From the NCBI RefSeq assembly GCF_004358205.1, contig NZ_SMYO01000036.1, positions 1 to 14,705 on the forward strand: a stretch of DNA of 14,705 nucleotides, given 5' to 3'. Position 1 is the first letter of the stretch. The number at the start of each line of letters is the position of its first letter. The notes under the pieces were generated by a model. The model was not told where the DNA came from. It saw only the letters and a program-made list of their open reading frames with translations, and did not search any database. Shown in pieces: positions 6,193-13,468 of this stretch. Position numbers and translations under genes: made by a program. Source of the DNA: Bacillus salipaludis. GTDB lineage: Bacteria; Bacillota; Bacilli; Bacillales_B; DSM-18226.

Positions 6193-6308
6193 TTGTGAAG
6201 TATTACACTTAAACTATCGGGTGCAAGAGTTGTAGATCAAGCTGTCATTTAGGCAGCTTTTCTTATTGAAGTAACGGGGCAGTTTAATTTAAGTACATTT
6301 CTTCACAA
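6193..6308. repeat. Dispersed repeat, copy R7, the most complete copy
   Basis: Both outer ends are kept: TTGTGAAG (6193-6200) and CTTCACAA (6301-6308). Inside these, CTTAAACTA on the left pairs with the GTTTAATTTAAG side on the right. CGGGTGC and GGGGCAG flank the core hairpin GCTGTC-ATTTA-GGCAGC (6241-6257), which runs into TTTTCTT. The full length is 116 bases, the best guide to the boundaries of the family. 6309-6492 shows no further feature. Confidence 0.8.
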
Positions 6309-6492
6309 ACTTATTCATAATCCTATCCCTAAAATATACAAACGCATCAAATTAATTACTCAATGTGTTTGTAACTAAATAGTCGCCTGCTATTTTTGCG
6401 AAGTCGAGACGTTTGTATTACTATCATCATTTTGGTCACTTTATCATGTAAATCAAGTCCACCAAAAAGGGCTCTTTTGACGAAAAGTTTTA

Positions 6493-6553
6493 TTGACAAG
6501 AGAAGCTATTTAGTAATACTATATACTAGTAGTAAGCAACACTGAATATCAGT
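6493..6553 (+). promoter_or_regulatory. padR promoter and candidate PadR operator
   Basis: TTGACA (6493-6498) and TACTAT (6517-6522) are 18 bases apart. TTAGTAATACT (6510-6520) covers the -10, and the palindrome ACTGA-ATA-TCAGT (6541-6553) lies just past the likely transcription start. Both strings recur at the ABC transporter promoter (7559-7579), which points to a shared regulator, most simply the PadR protein encoded next. Confidence 0.6.
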
Positions 6554-6620
6554 AACACAAAATACCTGTGTTACAGAGTACTGAAAAAAATATAAGTAAA
6601 ATATAAATGGAGGTAAAGAA

Positions 6621-6965
6621 TTGGAAAATATCACGGAAATGCTGAAAGGGGTGCTTGAGGGTTGTGTGCTTGAAATCATCAGCCGTGGCGAAACTTACGG
6701 CTATGAAATCACGCAACAGCTGCGAGAACTTGGCTTCACTGATGTGGTTGAAGGCACAGTTTATACGATTACCATGCGGCTTGAGAAAAATAATTTGGTG
6801 GACATCGAGAAAAAGCCATCTAATATGGGACCGCCGAGAAAATTTTACACACTCAATGCAGCTGGTCAAGGTCAACTTGAAATGTTTTGGAAAAAATGGG
6901 AATTCATTTCAAGTAAAATGAACGAACTTAAAACTAAAATAAAATTAAAAGGAGAAATAAAATGA
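6621..6965 (+). CDS. PadR-family transcriptional regulator
   Basis: The 114 residues form a winged-helix repressor of the short PadR class. Typical signatures are [18 protein letters not shown] in the first helices, [16 protein letters not shown] in the recognition helix and wing, and [13 protein letters not shown] in the wing, followed by a C-terminal dimerisation helix. PadR proteins usually repress efflux or detoxification genes and release DNA on binding a small ligand. The start is TTG, fixed by GGAGG eight bases upstream. It overlaps the next gene by ATGA, indicating coupled translation, and probably represses both its own promoter and the downstream ABC exporter. Confidence 0.92.
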   Translation: MENITEMLKGVLEGCVLEIISRGETYGYEITQQLRELGFTDVVEGTVYTITMRLEKNNLVDIEKKPSNMGPPRKFYTLNAAGQGQLEMFWKKWEFISSKMNELKTKIKLKGEIK

Positions 6966-7303
6966 GTATTTTTGAAAAAATTATCGGAAGTTTGGATGAC
7001 AAACGAGAATGGAAGGCGATGGAGGCGCGTGCGAAAGCACTTCCAAGTGAGTACCGCAACGCTTACAAAGCTATCCAAAAATATATGTGGACTGCTGGTG
7101 GTGGTCCAACCGACTGGAAGGACAGCAGCCGTATCTTTGGCGGTATTCTCGACCTCTTCGAGGAAGGAGCAGTGGGAGGCAAGAAAGTCACTGACCTTAC
7201 GGGCGAGGACGTGGCTGCTTTCTGCGACGAGCTAGTGAAGGATGAGCAAACTTGGAAGGATAAGTATCGCAAGAAGTTGAACGATACAATTGGTCGTGGC
7301 TAA
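6962..7303 (+). CDS. DUF1048 family protein
   Basis: The 113 residues match the DUF1048 family, small soluble helical proteins usually encoded next to a PadR regulator. The N-terminus [28 protein letters not shown] and the central YKAIQKYMW are characteristic. No signal peptide or catalytic motif is seen and the biochemical role is unknown. The ATG overlaps the padR stop, with AAAAGGAG upstream. In related loci two DUF1048 genes often follow padR; here only the tail of a second copy remains. Confidence 0.88.
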   Translation: MSIFEKIIGSLDDKREWKAMEARAKALPSEYRNAYKAIQKYMWTAGGGPTDWKDSSRIFGGILDLFEEGAVGGKKVTDLTGEDVAAFCDELVKDEQTWKDKYRKKLNDTIGRG

Positions 7304-7355
7304 CGGCGAAATCCTAGTGGATTTTCGCCTAGCATCGACACTCACGACTCAAATC

Positions 7356-7463
7356 GTCACTGGGGACGACTTGGCTTCTTTTGCCGACGAACTAGTGGCA
7401 AACGCTAAAACCTTTGTCGACAAGTATCGCGAAGATTTGAATCTGAGTTTCATGAAGCGATAG
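7356..7463 (+). pseudogene. C-terminal fragment of a second DUF1048 gene
   Basis: The frame reads VTGDDLASFADELVANAKTFVDKYREDLN and stops at 7461. This aligns with the end of the intact neighbour ([29 protein letters not shown]). The N-terminal two thirds and any start are missing, so this is the tail of a deleted paralogue or tandem duplicate. Confidence 0.75.
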
Positions 7464-7492
7464 GGAAAAAGTAAATTCAATAGATAATTCCT

Positions 7493-7547
7493 ACTGAATA
7501 GCTGTTAACTAATGTAATGTGTCACCTTCACTATTCAGTTTTATTTT
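7493..7547 (+). terminator. Terminator of the padR operon
   Basis: ACTGAATAG (7493-7501) and CTATTCAGT (7531-7539) pair perfectly around a 29-base loop, followed by TTTATTTTT. The stem ends ACTGA/TCAGT echo the candidate operator, so an extra regulatory role is possible. Confidence 0.6.
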
Positions 7548-7558
7548 TAACTCGGTAG

Positions 7559-7579
7559 TTAGTAATACTGATTATCAGT
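7559..7579 (+). promoter_or_regulatory. Candidate PadR operator before the ABC exporter
   Basis: TTAGTAATACT is followed directly by the perfect palindrome ACTGAT-T-ATCAGT (7567-7579), the two overlapping by three bases. Both strings also occur in the padR promoter. A weak -35/-10 pair (TTTAAC, GATTAT, 18 bases apart) would place the palindrome over the -10, consistent with repression. Confidence 0.55.
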
Positions 7580-7645
7580 CAGACTAAGTAGGAGGGTATA
7601 GGCAATCTGGCTCCGCAATGCGCATTTTATAAGGAGGAAAAAAGT

Positions 7646-8407
7646 ATGAGTAATGCAGCGATTTCTGTAAAAGGGTTAAAGAAAACCTTTAAAGATAAGG
7701 AAGTCTTAAAGGGGGTCGATTTTGAGGTGCAGCGTGGTGAAATCTTCGCACTGTTGGGCTCAAATGGAGCGGGCAAGACGACGACGGTCAACATCCTCTC
7801 AACGCTGATGAAGCCCGATGGCGGCGAAGTAGGTATTTGCGGCTTTGACGTCCAGCGTCAACCGGACCATGTTCGCCAGAGTATCAGCCTGACAGGGCAG
7901 TTCTCTAGCTTAGACGGCATGCTCACAGGAAGGGAAAACCTGATGATGATCGCTAAGTTGCGGGGAGTTTCCAATCCCGCTCAAGTCGCCGACAATCTGC
8001 TTGCAAGATTCAGCCTGACTGATGCGGCCAACCGCCGGGCGGCCCAATATTCCGGCGGGATGAAACGCCGGCTTGACCTCGCCATGAGCCTGATCGGTAC
8101 CCCGGAAGTCATTTTTCTCGACGAACCGACCACCGGGCTTGATCCCGAAGCGCGGAATGAAGTCTGGGGTACCATCAAGGAACTTGCGGGCGACGGCACG
8201 ACCATCTTGCTGACGACCCAGTACCTGGAGGAAGCCGAACAACTGGCAAACCGGATCGCCATCTTACATGGTGGAAAAATCATCACGACCGGTACTCTTA
8301 CTGAACTCAAAAAGATGTTCCCGCCAGCGAAAGTGGAGTATATCGAGAAGCAGCCGACATTGGAGGAAATTTTCCTCGCGATCATCGGCAAAAAGGAGGA
8401 GTTGTAA
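7646..8407 (+). CDS. ABC transporter ATP-binding protein, DrrA-like
   Basis: This 253-residue ATPase powers an ABC-2 type exporter. The Walker A motif is GSNGAGKTT (38-46), the Q-loop Q85, the signature YSGGMKRR (135-142) and Walker B VIFLDE (155-160). The switch position is Q192 in TTQYLEEAEQLA, which is normal for drug-export ATPases of the DrrA type. It lacks the longer C-terminal extension of some DrrA proteins and ends in the usual PTLEEIFL helix. AAGGAGG precedes the ATG. The permease gene follows at once. The gene is visibly richer in G+C than the flanking DNA, suggesting transfer. The substrate is probably a drug or lipophilic compound; this is inferred. Confidence 0.93.
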   Translation: MSNAAISVKGLKKTFKDKEVLKGVDFEVQRGEIFALLGSNGAGKTTTVNILSTLMKPDGGEVGICGFDVQRQPDHVRQSISLTGQFSSLDGMLTGRENLMMIAKLRGVSNPAQVADNLLARFSLTDAANRRAAQYSGGMKRRLDLAMSLIGTPEVIFLDEPTTGLDPEARNEVWGTIKELAGDGTTILLTTQYLEEAEQLANRIAILHGGKIITTGTLTELKKMFPPAKVEYIEKQPTLEEIFLAIIGKKEEL

Positions 8408-9157
8408 ATGAAAAACAAAACAGGGGTATTACTAGGACGTTTAATGCGCAACATCATGCGCAGCCCGGATACGATTATCACGGTGGCGATTACGCCGATT
8501 ATGATGATGCTGCTGTTTGTCTATGTATTTGGCGGCGCCATCGAGACAGGCACAGACAACTACGTCAATTATTTATTGCCGGGAATCTTGCTGATGGCGA
8601 TCGCATCCGGAGTCGCTTACACTTCCGTACGGCTATTTACTGATGTAAAGAGCGGGCTTATGGCGCGTTTCATTACCATGCCCATCAAGCGTTCATCGGT
8701 ATTATGGGCTCACGTGTTAACTTCACTTGTTTCCAATGCGCTTACTGTCGTGGTGGTGATCCTCGTCGCGCTCTTGATGGGGTTCCGTTCCAGCGCTGAT
8801 ATCCTGGATTGGCTCGCGGTAGCTGGGATACTCGGGTTGTTTACGCTGGCCTTGACATGGCTTGCGGTCATTCCCGGATTGACAGCGAGGTCTATGGAAG
8901 GGGCGACAGCCTACTCGTACCCGCTAATTTTCTTGCCTTTTATCAGTTCGGCCTTTGTCCCCACCGAAACCATGCCCAAAATTGTCCGTGCGTTCGCTGA
9001 GAACCAGCCCGTGACTTCAATCGTGAATGCGATTCGTGCCCTCTTGTATGAAGGGTCTGTTGGCAACAGTATCTGGATCGCGCTTGCCTGGTGCGTCGGC
9101 ATTATGGTCATCGCTTACTTCTTCGCTAGTAAACAATTTAAACGCCAGGTAGGGTAA
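8408..9157 (+). CDS. ABC-2 type transporter permease
   Basis: The 249 residues show about six membrane helices and the typical ABC-2 layout: a cytosolic N-terminus (LMRNIMRSPDTIITVAITPIMMMLLFVYVFGG), a loop with NYLLPGILLM, and the region RFITMPIKRSSVLWAHVL that contacts the ATPase. The conserved ENQPVTSIVNAIRALL and a final helix with basic tail close the protein. It is the membrane partner of the ATPase just upstream: the ATG follows the ATPase stop directly and the AAAGGAGG site lies inside the end of that gene, so translation is coupled. It shares the G+C-rich codon use of its partner. Likely a homodimeric multidrug exporter. Confidence 0.92.
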   Translation: MKNKTGVLLGRLMRNIMRSPDTIITVAITPIMMMLLFVYVFGGAIETGTDNYVNYLLPGILLMAIASGVAYTSVRLFTDVKSGLMARFITMPIKRSSVLWAHVLTSLVSNALTVVVVILVALLMGFRSSADILDWLAVAGILGLFTLALTWLAVIPGLTARSMEGATAYSYPLIFLPFISSAFVPTETMPKIVRAFAENQPVTSIVNAIRALLYEGSVGNSIWIALAWCVGIMVIAYFFASKQFKRQVG

Positions 9158-9326
9158 GTACACCATTATGGGATGTTTGCCATATCAATAGTCAGCTGCT
9201 GCGATGAATTCATTTGCTACACATGAAGGCTGCTTAAATGCGGTGCAACCATCAATGCCATACTATCGATTGAGTTGATCAAGATGGTAAAATTAACAGC
9301 AAAGGATTTCCTCTGGGGAGAGTAAT
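9158..9326. other. Intergenic stretch after the ABC genes
   Basis: No gene and no clear terminator are seen. The base composition drops back to AT-rich within this stretch, marking the right edge of the G+C-richer block. Confidence 0.35.
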
Positions 9327-9738
9327 ATGGAACAAGTGAATTTTTTTAAAACAGTCTTTTTTTCGAAAAGGTTGAGAAAGCTTTCTTATTTCATAAAAAG
9401 TAATTAAAGAACGTTTGCCAGAAGCTGATTTCCAGCACGTTGGAAGCGAGTAAAAGGACCACACTGGAAAATAATATTAGCGATTAATACAGTGGGTGCA
9501 GTAATCACCACCATTGTTGCTGTCATCTTTGGAGTTACCAAATTTACAAGTGGAGCGTGGGTTGTTTTATAGTGATACCACTTATCATATTCGCTTCATT
9601 AGCCCAATTACCATCATGATCAAAACATTTCATCAGTTAAAGATTGATGTTAACACTCTAAAGCCTAAAGGAAACAGGGTTATCACAATTGTTCTTGTTT
9701 CAGGAGTACATCGGGTACCATATCATTTAAAGAAATAG
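9327..9738 (+). pseudogene. Decayed APC-family permease (KimA-like)
   Basis: GGGGAG precedes an ATG at 9327 that reads MEQVNFFKTVFFSKRLRKL and then stops. From 9456 a second frame reads PHWKIILAINTVGAVITTIVAVIFGVTKFTSGAWVVL, stops at 9570, and continues one frame over as IVIPLIIF. Another shift gives QLKID, then NRVITIVLVSGVHRV to a stop at 9736-9738. The TKFTSGAW, IPL and VSGV blocks in this order resemble the C-terminal part of the large KimA/YdaO-type potassium or amino-acid permeases (about 600 residues). The middle of the gene is gone and frameshifts break the rest. The N-terminal part is less certain than the C-terminal part. Confidence 0.55.
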
Positions 9739-9745
9739 GTTGTAT

Positions 9746-9774
9746 AGGCATGATAAATTCTCATGCCTTTTATA
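9746..9774 (+). terminator. Intrinsic terminator of the former permease gene
   Basis: AGGCATGA (9746-9753) pairs perfectly with TCATGCCT (9761-9768) around TAAATTC, followed by TTTATATATTTTATT. It outlived the gene it served. 9775-9921 shows nothing recognisable. Confidence 0.75.
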
Positions 9775-9921
9775 TATTTTATTGATCTAATTCAGGTTTT
9801 TTTGCGTATTGAGTTCTGTTGATGTACGCACTAACATCGTAAACAGCAGGGCATTCAATAACCCACCTTAATATTCAAAGCTACGGGATTGTAAAACATT
9901 ACATTTTATTAAATTTAATTT

Positions 9922-10101
9922 TTACTTAGTTTCTTTTTTCCGTGATTTTATACATGATATAGACACCCATATTGATAAAACAATGGATAAGGCTCCAGTA
10001 AATTCATAACTTAACCGATAAATCGGGTTTATAAATAATTCATACGTACCATATAAAAAACCTAAACAAATGAAAATAAGGTCTATTATTGAAATCTTCA
10101 T
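9922..10101 (-). CDS. Small membrane protein of unknown function
   Basis: The preferred start is the ATG at 10101, because AAGGAG lies six bases upstream; a start 14 codons earlier has no such site. The 59 residues hold two hydrophobic segments (IIDLIFICLGFLYGTYELF and FTGALSIVLSIWVSISCI) joined by a short NPIYRLSYE loop, with a basic tail KSRKKETK. This suggests a two-helix inner-membrane protein with both ends in the cytoplasm. No family is recognised, and no terminator or partner gene is evident. Confidence 0.5.
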   Translation of the reverse strand: MKISIIDLIFICLGFLYGTYELFINPIYRLSYEFTGALSIVLSIWVSISCIKSRKKETK

Positions 10102-10256
10102 TTTCAGCTCCTTAACTTTTAAACCTTTACCATGACCTACCATATTATCAAATAAATACTTTAAATTTGTGACCGTTAAAATTTTAATCCAAGTTCTTTA
10201 GAAAAATTCATCATTATATGTCCAATCAATTCTTTATATATTATTTTCTATTCAAC

Positions 10257-10323
10257 CTGTCATTTTGACAGTTTTTCTTATGCACTAAAGTGGCAGACTG
10301 GTTTAAGTGTAATCTTTCACATT
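10257..10323. repeat. Dispersed repeat, copy R8, left half missing
   Basis: The core hairpin is CTGTC-ATTTT-GACAG (10257-10271), followed by TTTTTCTTA. The right end keeps the long terminus: GGTTTAAGTGTAATCTTTCACA is the near-exact reverse complement of the left end of R7 and of the solo end at 4458. The usual left half is absent. 10102-10256 shows nothing else. Confidence 0.65.
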
Positions 10324-10388
10324 CTTTAAATGCTCTTAACAATGGCTTTTCGCTTTTGACAATTAAATTGGGGTTGTCTCAAAAAATA

Positions 10389-10410
10389 GGGAACCGCTTT
10401 TGCGTTTCCC
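10389..10410 (-). terminator. Terminator of the long COG4705-like gene
   Basis: GGGAACCGC (10389-10397) pairs with GCGTTTCCC (10402-10410) with one mismatch. On the minus strand TATTTTTTGAG follows. It lies about ten bases past the stop codon at 10420. Confidence 0.75.
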
Positions 10411-10419
10411 AAGGATTTT

Positions 10420-11928
10420 CTATTTATTTGCATCATTTATGATACTGAGCGAATTGGTAAGTGCAGATTTTGACTTGCTAACATCAGGGCTTGATGAACG
10501 AACTGCAGCCAACACTACATCAATGGTTCCATCAATTTTTGTCCAGGAGGTACCATCTATTTTCCTAAGTTTAGGCTCTGCTGAATCCCATTGGTGTTCC
10601 AAATCATCCGCACTTTTCTTCGCTAAAGAAGAGTTATGGGAGTTAACATCTTTTAGCATAGTATTTTCAATTGTAGCGAAAGCTGTTAATTGTCCAACTA
10701 ATGTTGTTGAAGAAGCATTCGCAGATAATTTATTTGCGGTGTTTAGGACGCTGAGCGAATTGTTTAGTGCAACTTTACCCTTGCTCGCATCTGGATTGGC
10801 CGAACGAGTAGCTGCTAATACAACGTCAATCGTACCATCAATTTTAGTCCACGTGGTGCCATCGATTTTTCTAAGCTTGGCTTCTGATGTGTCCCATTGA
10901 TGTTCTAAATCATCCGCACTTGTTTTAGCCGAACTAAAGTTATTTGCGTTTACTTCCGTCAACATATCATTTTCAATTTTAATAAATCCTGTTAATTGTC
11001 CTCCTAATGAAGCTTGTGAAGTAACTGTTTGAGATGCTATAGCATTACTTCTCCACACATAACCGCCTATACCAACAATTAAGAAAATACACAGTGCCGC
11101 AATGGTTTGGGTCATAACATTTTTCTTACTTCCATTTGTTGGGCCTGTTTTCCCTGTTTCGCTCTTTGCATTTATATCAATTTTTGTAACAGCGAGAAAA
11201 ACTATAATCGCTAAGATAGCTACAAGAAAAATGACACTTGTCACAGTAGTACCCAACCCTAACCCGCCATTAACTTTTGGTTGAGAAAGGAAATCTCCTA
11301 TTGATGCTCCTAGAGGACGAGTCAAAATATACGCAATCCAAAATGCTAGTACACCATCAAGTTTCATTTTCCATGCCACGAAAATACACGCAATGATTAT
11401 AATGACTGTTATCCCTGTATTCAGATAACCAAGACCGAGTTGTTCGGAATATAAATCACCGACTGCAGTTCCGAGTGCAAATGTGAAGAGAATGGTAAGC
11501 CAATAGAAAACTTCTCTTTTCCTTGTGAAAATTGAGTGTATTGAGAGAGTTTTTTCACTTAGATACCAGAAAAGAAATGTTAATGCTAGTAGTACGGAGA
11601 ATACCCCCGTGCTAATTTCAAGAGGTACTCCAATACCGTCTGTCAAATTATCTGTTACCAATGTTCCAAAGACGCTTATAAGAACAACTGTTAGCCAATA
11701 AATGCCTGGAACGTATTTCTTTGCTCTAAATTGAAGAAACAACACAATGAAAAAAGCGATTCCCATAATGATGGTAGTGTTAGTTAAACCAAGTCCTAGA
11801 TTGAAATTAAGAAAATCAGCAAATGTTTCACCAACAGTGGTACATAAAACCTTGATAATCCAGAAGAAAATCGTCACTTCTGGTACCTTGTTAAGTAAAA
11901 TTTTCATTTTGTTTTGGTTCGTTTCCAT
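10420..11928 (-). CDS. COG4705-like membrane protein fused to a duplicated extracytoplasmic domain
   Basis: Residues 1-250 are a paralogue of the protein at 2546-3394, with the same four-fold motif (GETFAD 33-38, GTLVTD 88-93, GTAVGD 153-158, GASIGD 207-212). A hydrophilic linker follows, then a further membrane helix (271-292) and two tandem copies of a 92-residue domain (309-400 and 411-502). Each copy contains DLEHQWD, then LRKIDGT.WTKIDGTIDVVLAA.RS and ends in DANK or TANK. The domain is helical and hydrophilic; I do not recognise it by name. It is probably outside the cell, which is inferred from the extra helix. AAAGGA about eight bases before the ATG supports the start. Function unknown. 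Confidence 0.75.
   Translation of the reverse strand: METNQNKMKILLNKVPEVTIFFWIIKVLCTTVGETFADFLNFNLGLGLTNTTIIMGIAFFIVLFLQFRAKKYVPGIYWLTVVLISVFGTLVTDNLTDGIGVPLEISTGVFSVLLALTFLFWYLSEKTLSIHSIFTRKREVFYWLTILFTFALGTAVGDLYSEQLGLGYLNTGITVIIIIACIFVAWKMKLDGVLAFWIAYILTRPLGASIGDFLSQPKVNGGLGLGTTVTSVIFLVAILAIIVFLAVTKIDINAKSETGKTGPTNGSKKNVMTQTIAALCIFLIVGIGGYVWRSNAIASQTVTSQASLGGQLTGFIKIENDMLTEVNANNFSSAKTSADDLEHQWDTSEAKLRKIDGTTWTKIDGTIDVVLAATRSANPDASKGKVALNNSLSVLNTANKLSANASSTTLVGQLTAFATIENTMLKDVNSHNSSLAKKSADDLEHQWDSAEPKLRKIDGTSWTKIDGTIDVVLAAVRSSSPDVSKSKSALTNSLSIINDANK
10423..11004 (-). repeat. Tandem duplication inside the COG4705-like gene
   Basis: Two copies of about 276 bases (10729-11004 and 10423-10698) start 306 bases apart and encode the two C-terminal domains. 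The protein copies are highly alike, especially over KSADDLEHQWD and the KIDGT.WTKIDGTIDVVLAA block, while many third codon positions differ, so the duplication is not recent. Confidence 0.85.
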
Positions 11929-11961
11929 ACGTAATTTCCTTTCTTAAAGTGGTTTTCCGCA

Positions 11962-12022
11962 AACTTAACTTTAATACCGCTGACTCTCAAACAGTAGTTG
12001 CCATAATTTTAATGATCCAAAG
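11962..12022 (-). pseudogene. Scrap of a third COG4705-like gene
   Basis: On the minus strand one frame reads LWIIKIMATTV, a stop, then ES. This matches the first helix of the two intact paralogues (FWIIKVLCTTVGET and FWIMKIAATTLGET). The stop stands where the conserved glycine should be, consistent with GGA becoming TGA. Homology ends within about 20 codons. It sits directly upstream of the intact copy. Confidence 0.6.
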
Positions 12023-12257
12023 AGATTATTGTTCATTGCTGTATTTATTTACACCAGTTTTCCTGTGTTCCCCAACCTCGTTAATTCAACCACTAGTAAT
12101 TTTTTTCCAGAAAACCTCATTTCTATTTTTGAAAATAATCATTATTAATACTCCTTTTTCGATTGAAGTCATAATTAACAATTTAAACTATACGATATTG
12201 TTTTGGAGTAATTATTAAGAATCAATTAACCCTATGTTAACTGTCTATTAAGCTCTA
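12023..12257. other. Intergenic stretch, no gene accepted
   Basis: Very AT-rich. A plus-strand open frame covering 11949-12218 has no ribosome binding site, and overlaps the COG4705 remnant and the leader of the long minus-strand gene, so it is not called. Confidence 0.4.
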
Positions 12258-12287
12258 TTGAAAATTGAGTAATGTATATGCTATAAA
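12258..12287 (+). promoter_or_regulatory. Promoter of the DedA gene
   Basis: TTGAAA (12258-12263) and TATAAA (12282-12287) are 18 bases apart, with TG one base before the -10 (extended form). The start codon is about 80 bases downstream. Confidence 0.55.
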
Positions 12288-12370
12288 TTGCATTTTTTAT
12301 GGCAAACTGTTATATATTTATTGTCTAAATTTTCACCATACACATTTCATTAATATAAGGGAGAATTGCA

Positions 12371-12988
12371 GTGAGCATTTTACATCAATTAGGGGACATA
12401 GCAATAAACTGGATTAATTCAATTGGATATTGGGGCATCCTTTTAGGAATGATTTTGGAAAGTGCTTGTATACCAATTCCAAGCGAAGTCATCATGCCTT
12501 TTGGGGGCTATTTAGTTTCAACAGGGCATTTAAATATGGTAGGCGTGATTTTGGTTGGAACACTTGGCAATATCATCGGCTCTTTAATTGCCTATGCACT
12601 GGGATATTGGGGTGGAAAAAGATTGATCGAAAGATTCGGGAAGTACGTATTTTTGTCAAAAAAACACTTGGAATCTGCTGAAAAATGGTTCGACAAGCGG
12701 GGAGAAATCACTGTATTTGTTTCACGTATTTTACCTGCTATTCGTACATTTATTTCCTTACCAGCTGGAATTGCCCGTATGGCCCTTGGGAAGTTCTTAA
12801 TTTATACAGCAATCGGGAGTGTAATTTGGTCTGGATTCTTAACATATGTAGGATATATGTTAGGGAAAAACTGGGGAAACATTCAAAACTTCTTACATCC
12901 TATTGCTTATTTTGTTGCAGTTATTGTATTTTTCATTTTAGTTTACCTAGCTATAAAAGTTATAAAAAGTAAAAAGGCATCAGCTTAA
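12371..12988 (+). CDS. DedA-family membrane protein
   Basis: The 205 residues match the DedA (SNARE-associated/VTT domain) family. Key features are E30 in the first helix region, PIPSE (35-39), the GNIIGSLIAYALGYWGGK stretch, and SRILPAIRTFISLPAG (118-133) with R119 and R125. These acidic and basic residues in re-entrant loops are needed for function in characterised members. Several DedA proteins, including Bacillus UptA, recycle undecaprenyl phosphate across the membrane for wall synthesis; which paralogue this is cannot be told. The start is GTG, with AAGGGAGA seven bases upstream. It has its own promoter and stands alone. Confidence 0.9.
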   Translation: MSILHQLGDIAINWINSIGYWGILLGMILESACIPIPSEVIMPFGGYLVSTGHLNMVGVILVGTLGNIIGSLIAYALGYWGGKRLIERFGKYVFLSKKHLESAEKWFDKRGEITVFVSRILPAIRTFISLPAGIARMALGKFLIYTAIGSVIWSGFLTYVGYMLGKNWGNIQNFLHPIAYFVAVIVFFILVYLAIKVIKSKKASA

Positions 12989-13300
12989 CATAAATGATGG
13001 ATGTTTAAGGACATTTTAATTTTATACTTTTGGCCATCTACCGACGGTTTTTTAAAGCTATCACAGGCATCATAGTTAATATTTTAACTTATCGTTCCTC
13101 GGTTTATATTATCCACATTGGAAATGATGGCACTCAGCTATTTCCTACCCGTTCCTTTATGGATATTCATGTTTATGCATTTGAAATTCGTCCACTGGTT
13201 AAGAGAAACGTCTAGGCAAGCTAGTAAGCTTAATTAAAGAAGTCATCATCACTGGGTTACTTAAAGAAGCATGGCTTTTTTGGTTTATTAACGAAGAGAG
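12989..13300. other. Intergenic stretch with possible decayed coding sequence
   Basis: No gene is called. A plus-strand frame at 13030-13215 lacks a ribosome binding site. Another frame at 13203-13319 reads EKRLGKLVSLIKEVIITGL, faintly like the acetyl-CoA-binding part of the GNAT protein further on, but it is too short to call. No terminator for the DedA gene is obvious. Confidence 0.3.
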
Positions 13301-13391
13301 TGTGAAGGATTGTACTTAAGCTAACAGGTGCAAGAATTTAATAAAGGGTTGATGCGGCAACTCTTTTCTTATTCCACAACTAGGCAGGAAT
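13301..13391. repeat. Dispersed repeat, copy R9
   Basis: The left end is TGTGAAGGATTGTACTTAAGCTAACAGGTGC. The core hairpin is GGGTTG-ATGCGG-CAACTC (13346-13363), followed by TTTTCTT. The right end ACTAGGCAGGAA has lost most of its complementarity to the left. Confidence 0.6.
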
Positions 13392-13398
13392 GAGAAAA

Positions 13399-13432
13399 AT
13401 TAGTGCTCCCATGCGAGCACTAATGGTACAAT
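13399..13432 (+). promoter_or_regulatory. Promoter of the acetyltransferase gene with a perfect inverted repeat
   Basis: ATTAGTGCTC (13399-13408) and GAGCACTAAT (13415-13424) are exact reverse complements. Two bases later lies the extended -10 TG-G-TACAAT (13425-13432). The palindrome covers the -35 region and has no T-tract, so it reads better as an operator than as a terminator. Confidence 0.5.
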
Positions 13433-13468
13433 CTGCTTAATCATAAAAGTATGATGGAGGGGAGTAGC

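Noticed and set aside
6095..6235. Open stretch reading GTPSTLFLLGTRGG
   Set aside because: No start codon or ribosome binding site, it runs into repeat R7, and the resemblance to redoxin-like sequence is too weak.
10356..10386. GGGGTTGTCTCAAAA as an insertion-sequence terminal repeat
   Set aside because: It recalls ends of some IS elements, but no partner end or transposase is present and it abuts an ordinary terminator.
11949..12218. Plus-strand open frame of 89 codons
   Set aside because: No ribosome binding site, hydrophobic by AT-richness, and antisense to the COG4705 remnant.
13203..13319. Possible GNAT remnant reading EKRLGKLVSLIKEVIITGL
   Set aside because: Only about 15 residues resemble the acetyl-CoA loop and a residue is missing in the key motif; chance similarity cannot be excluded.
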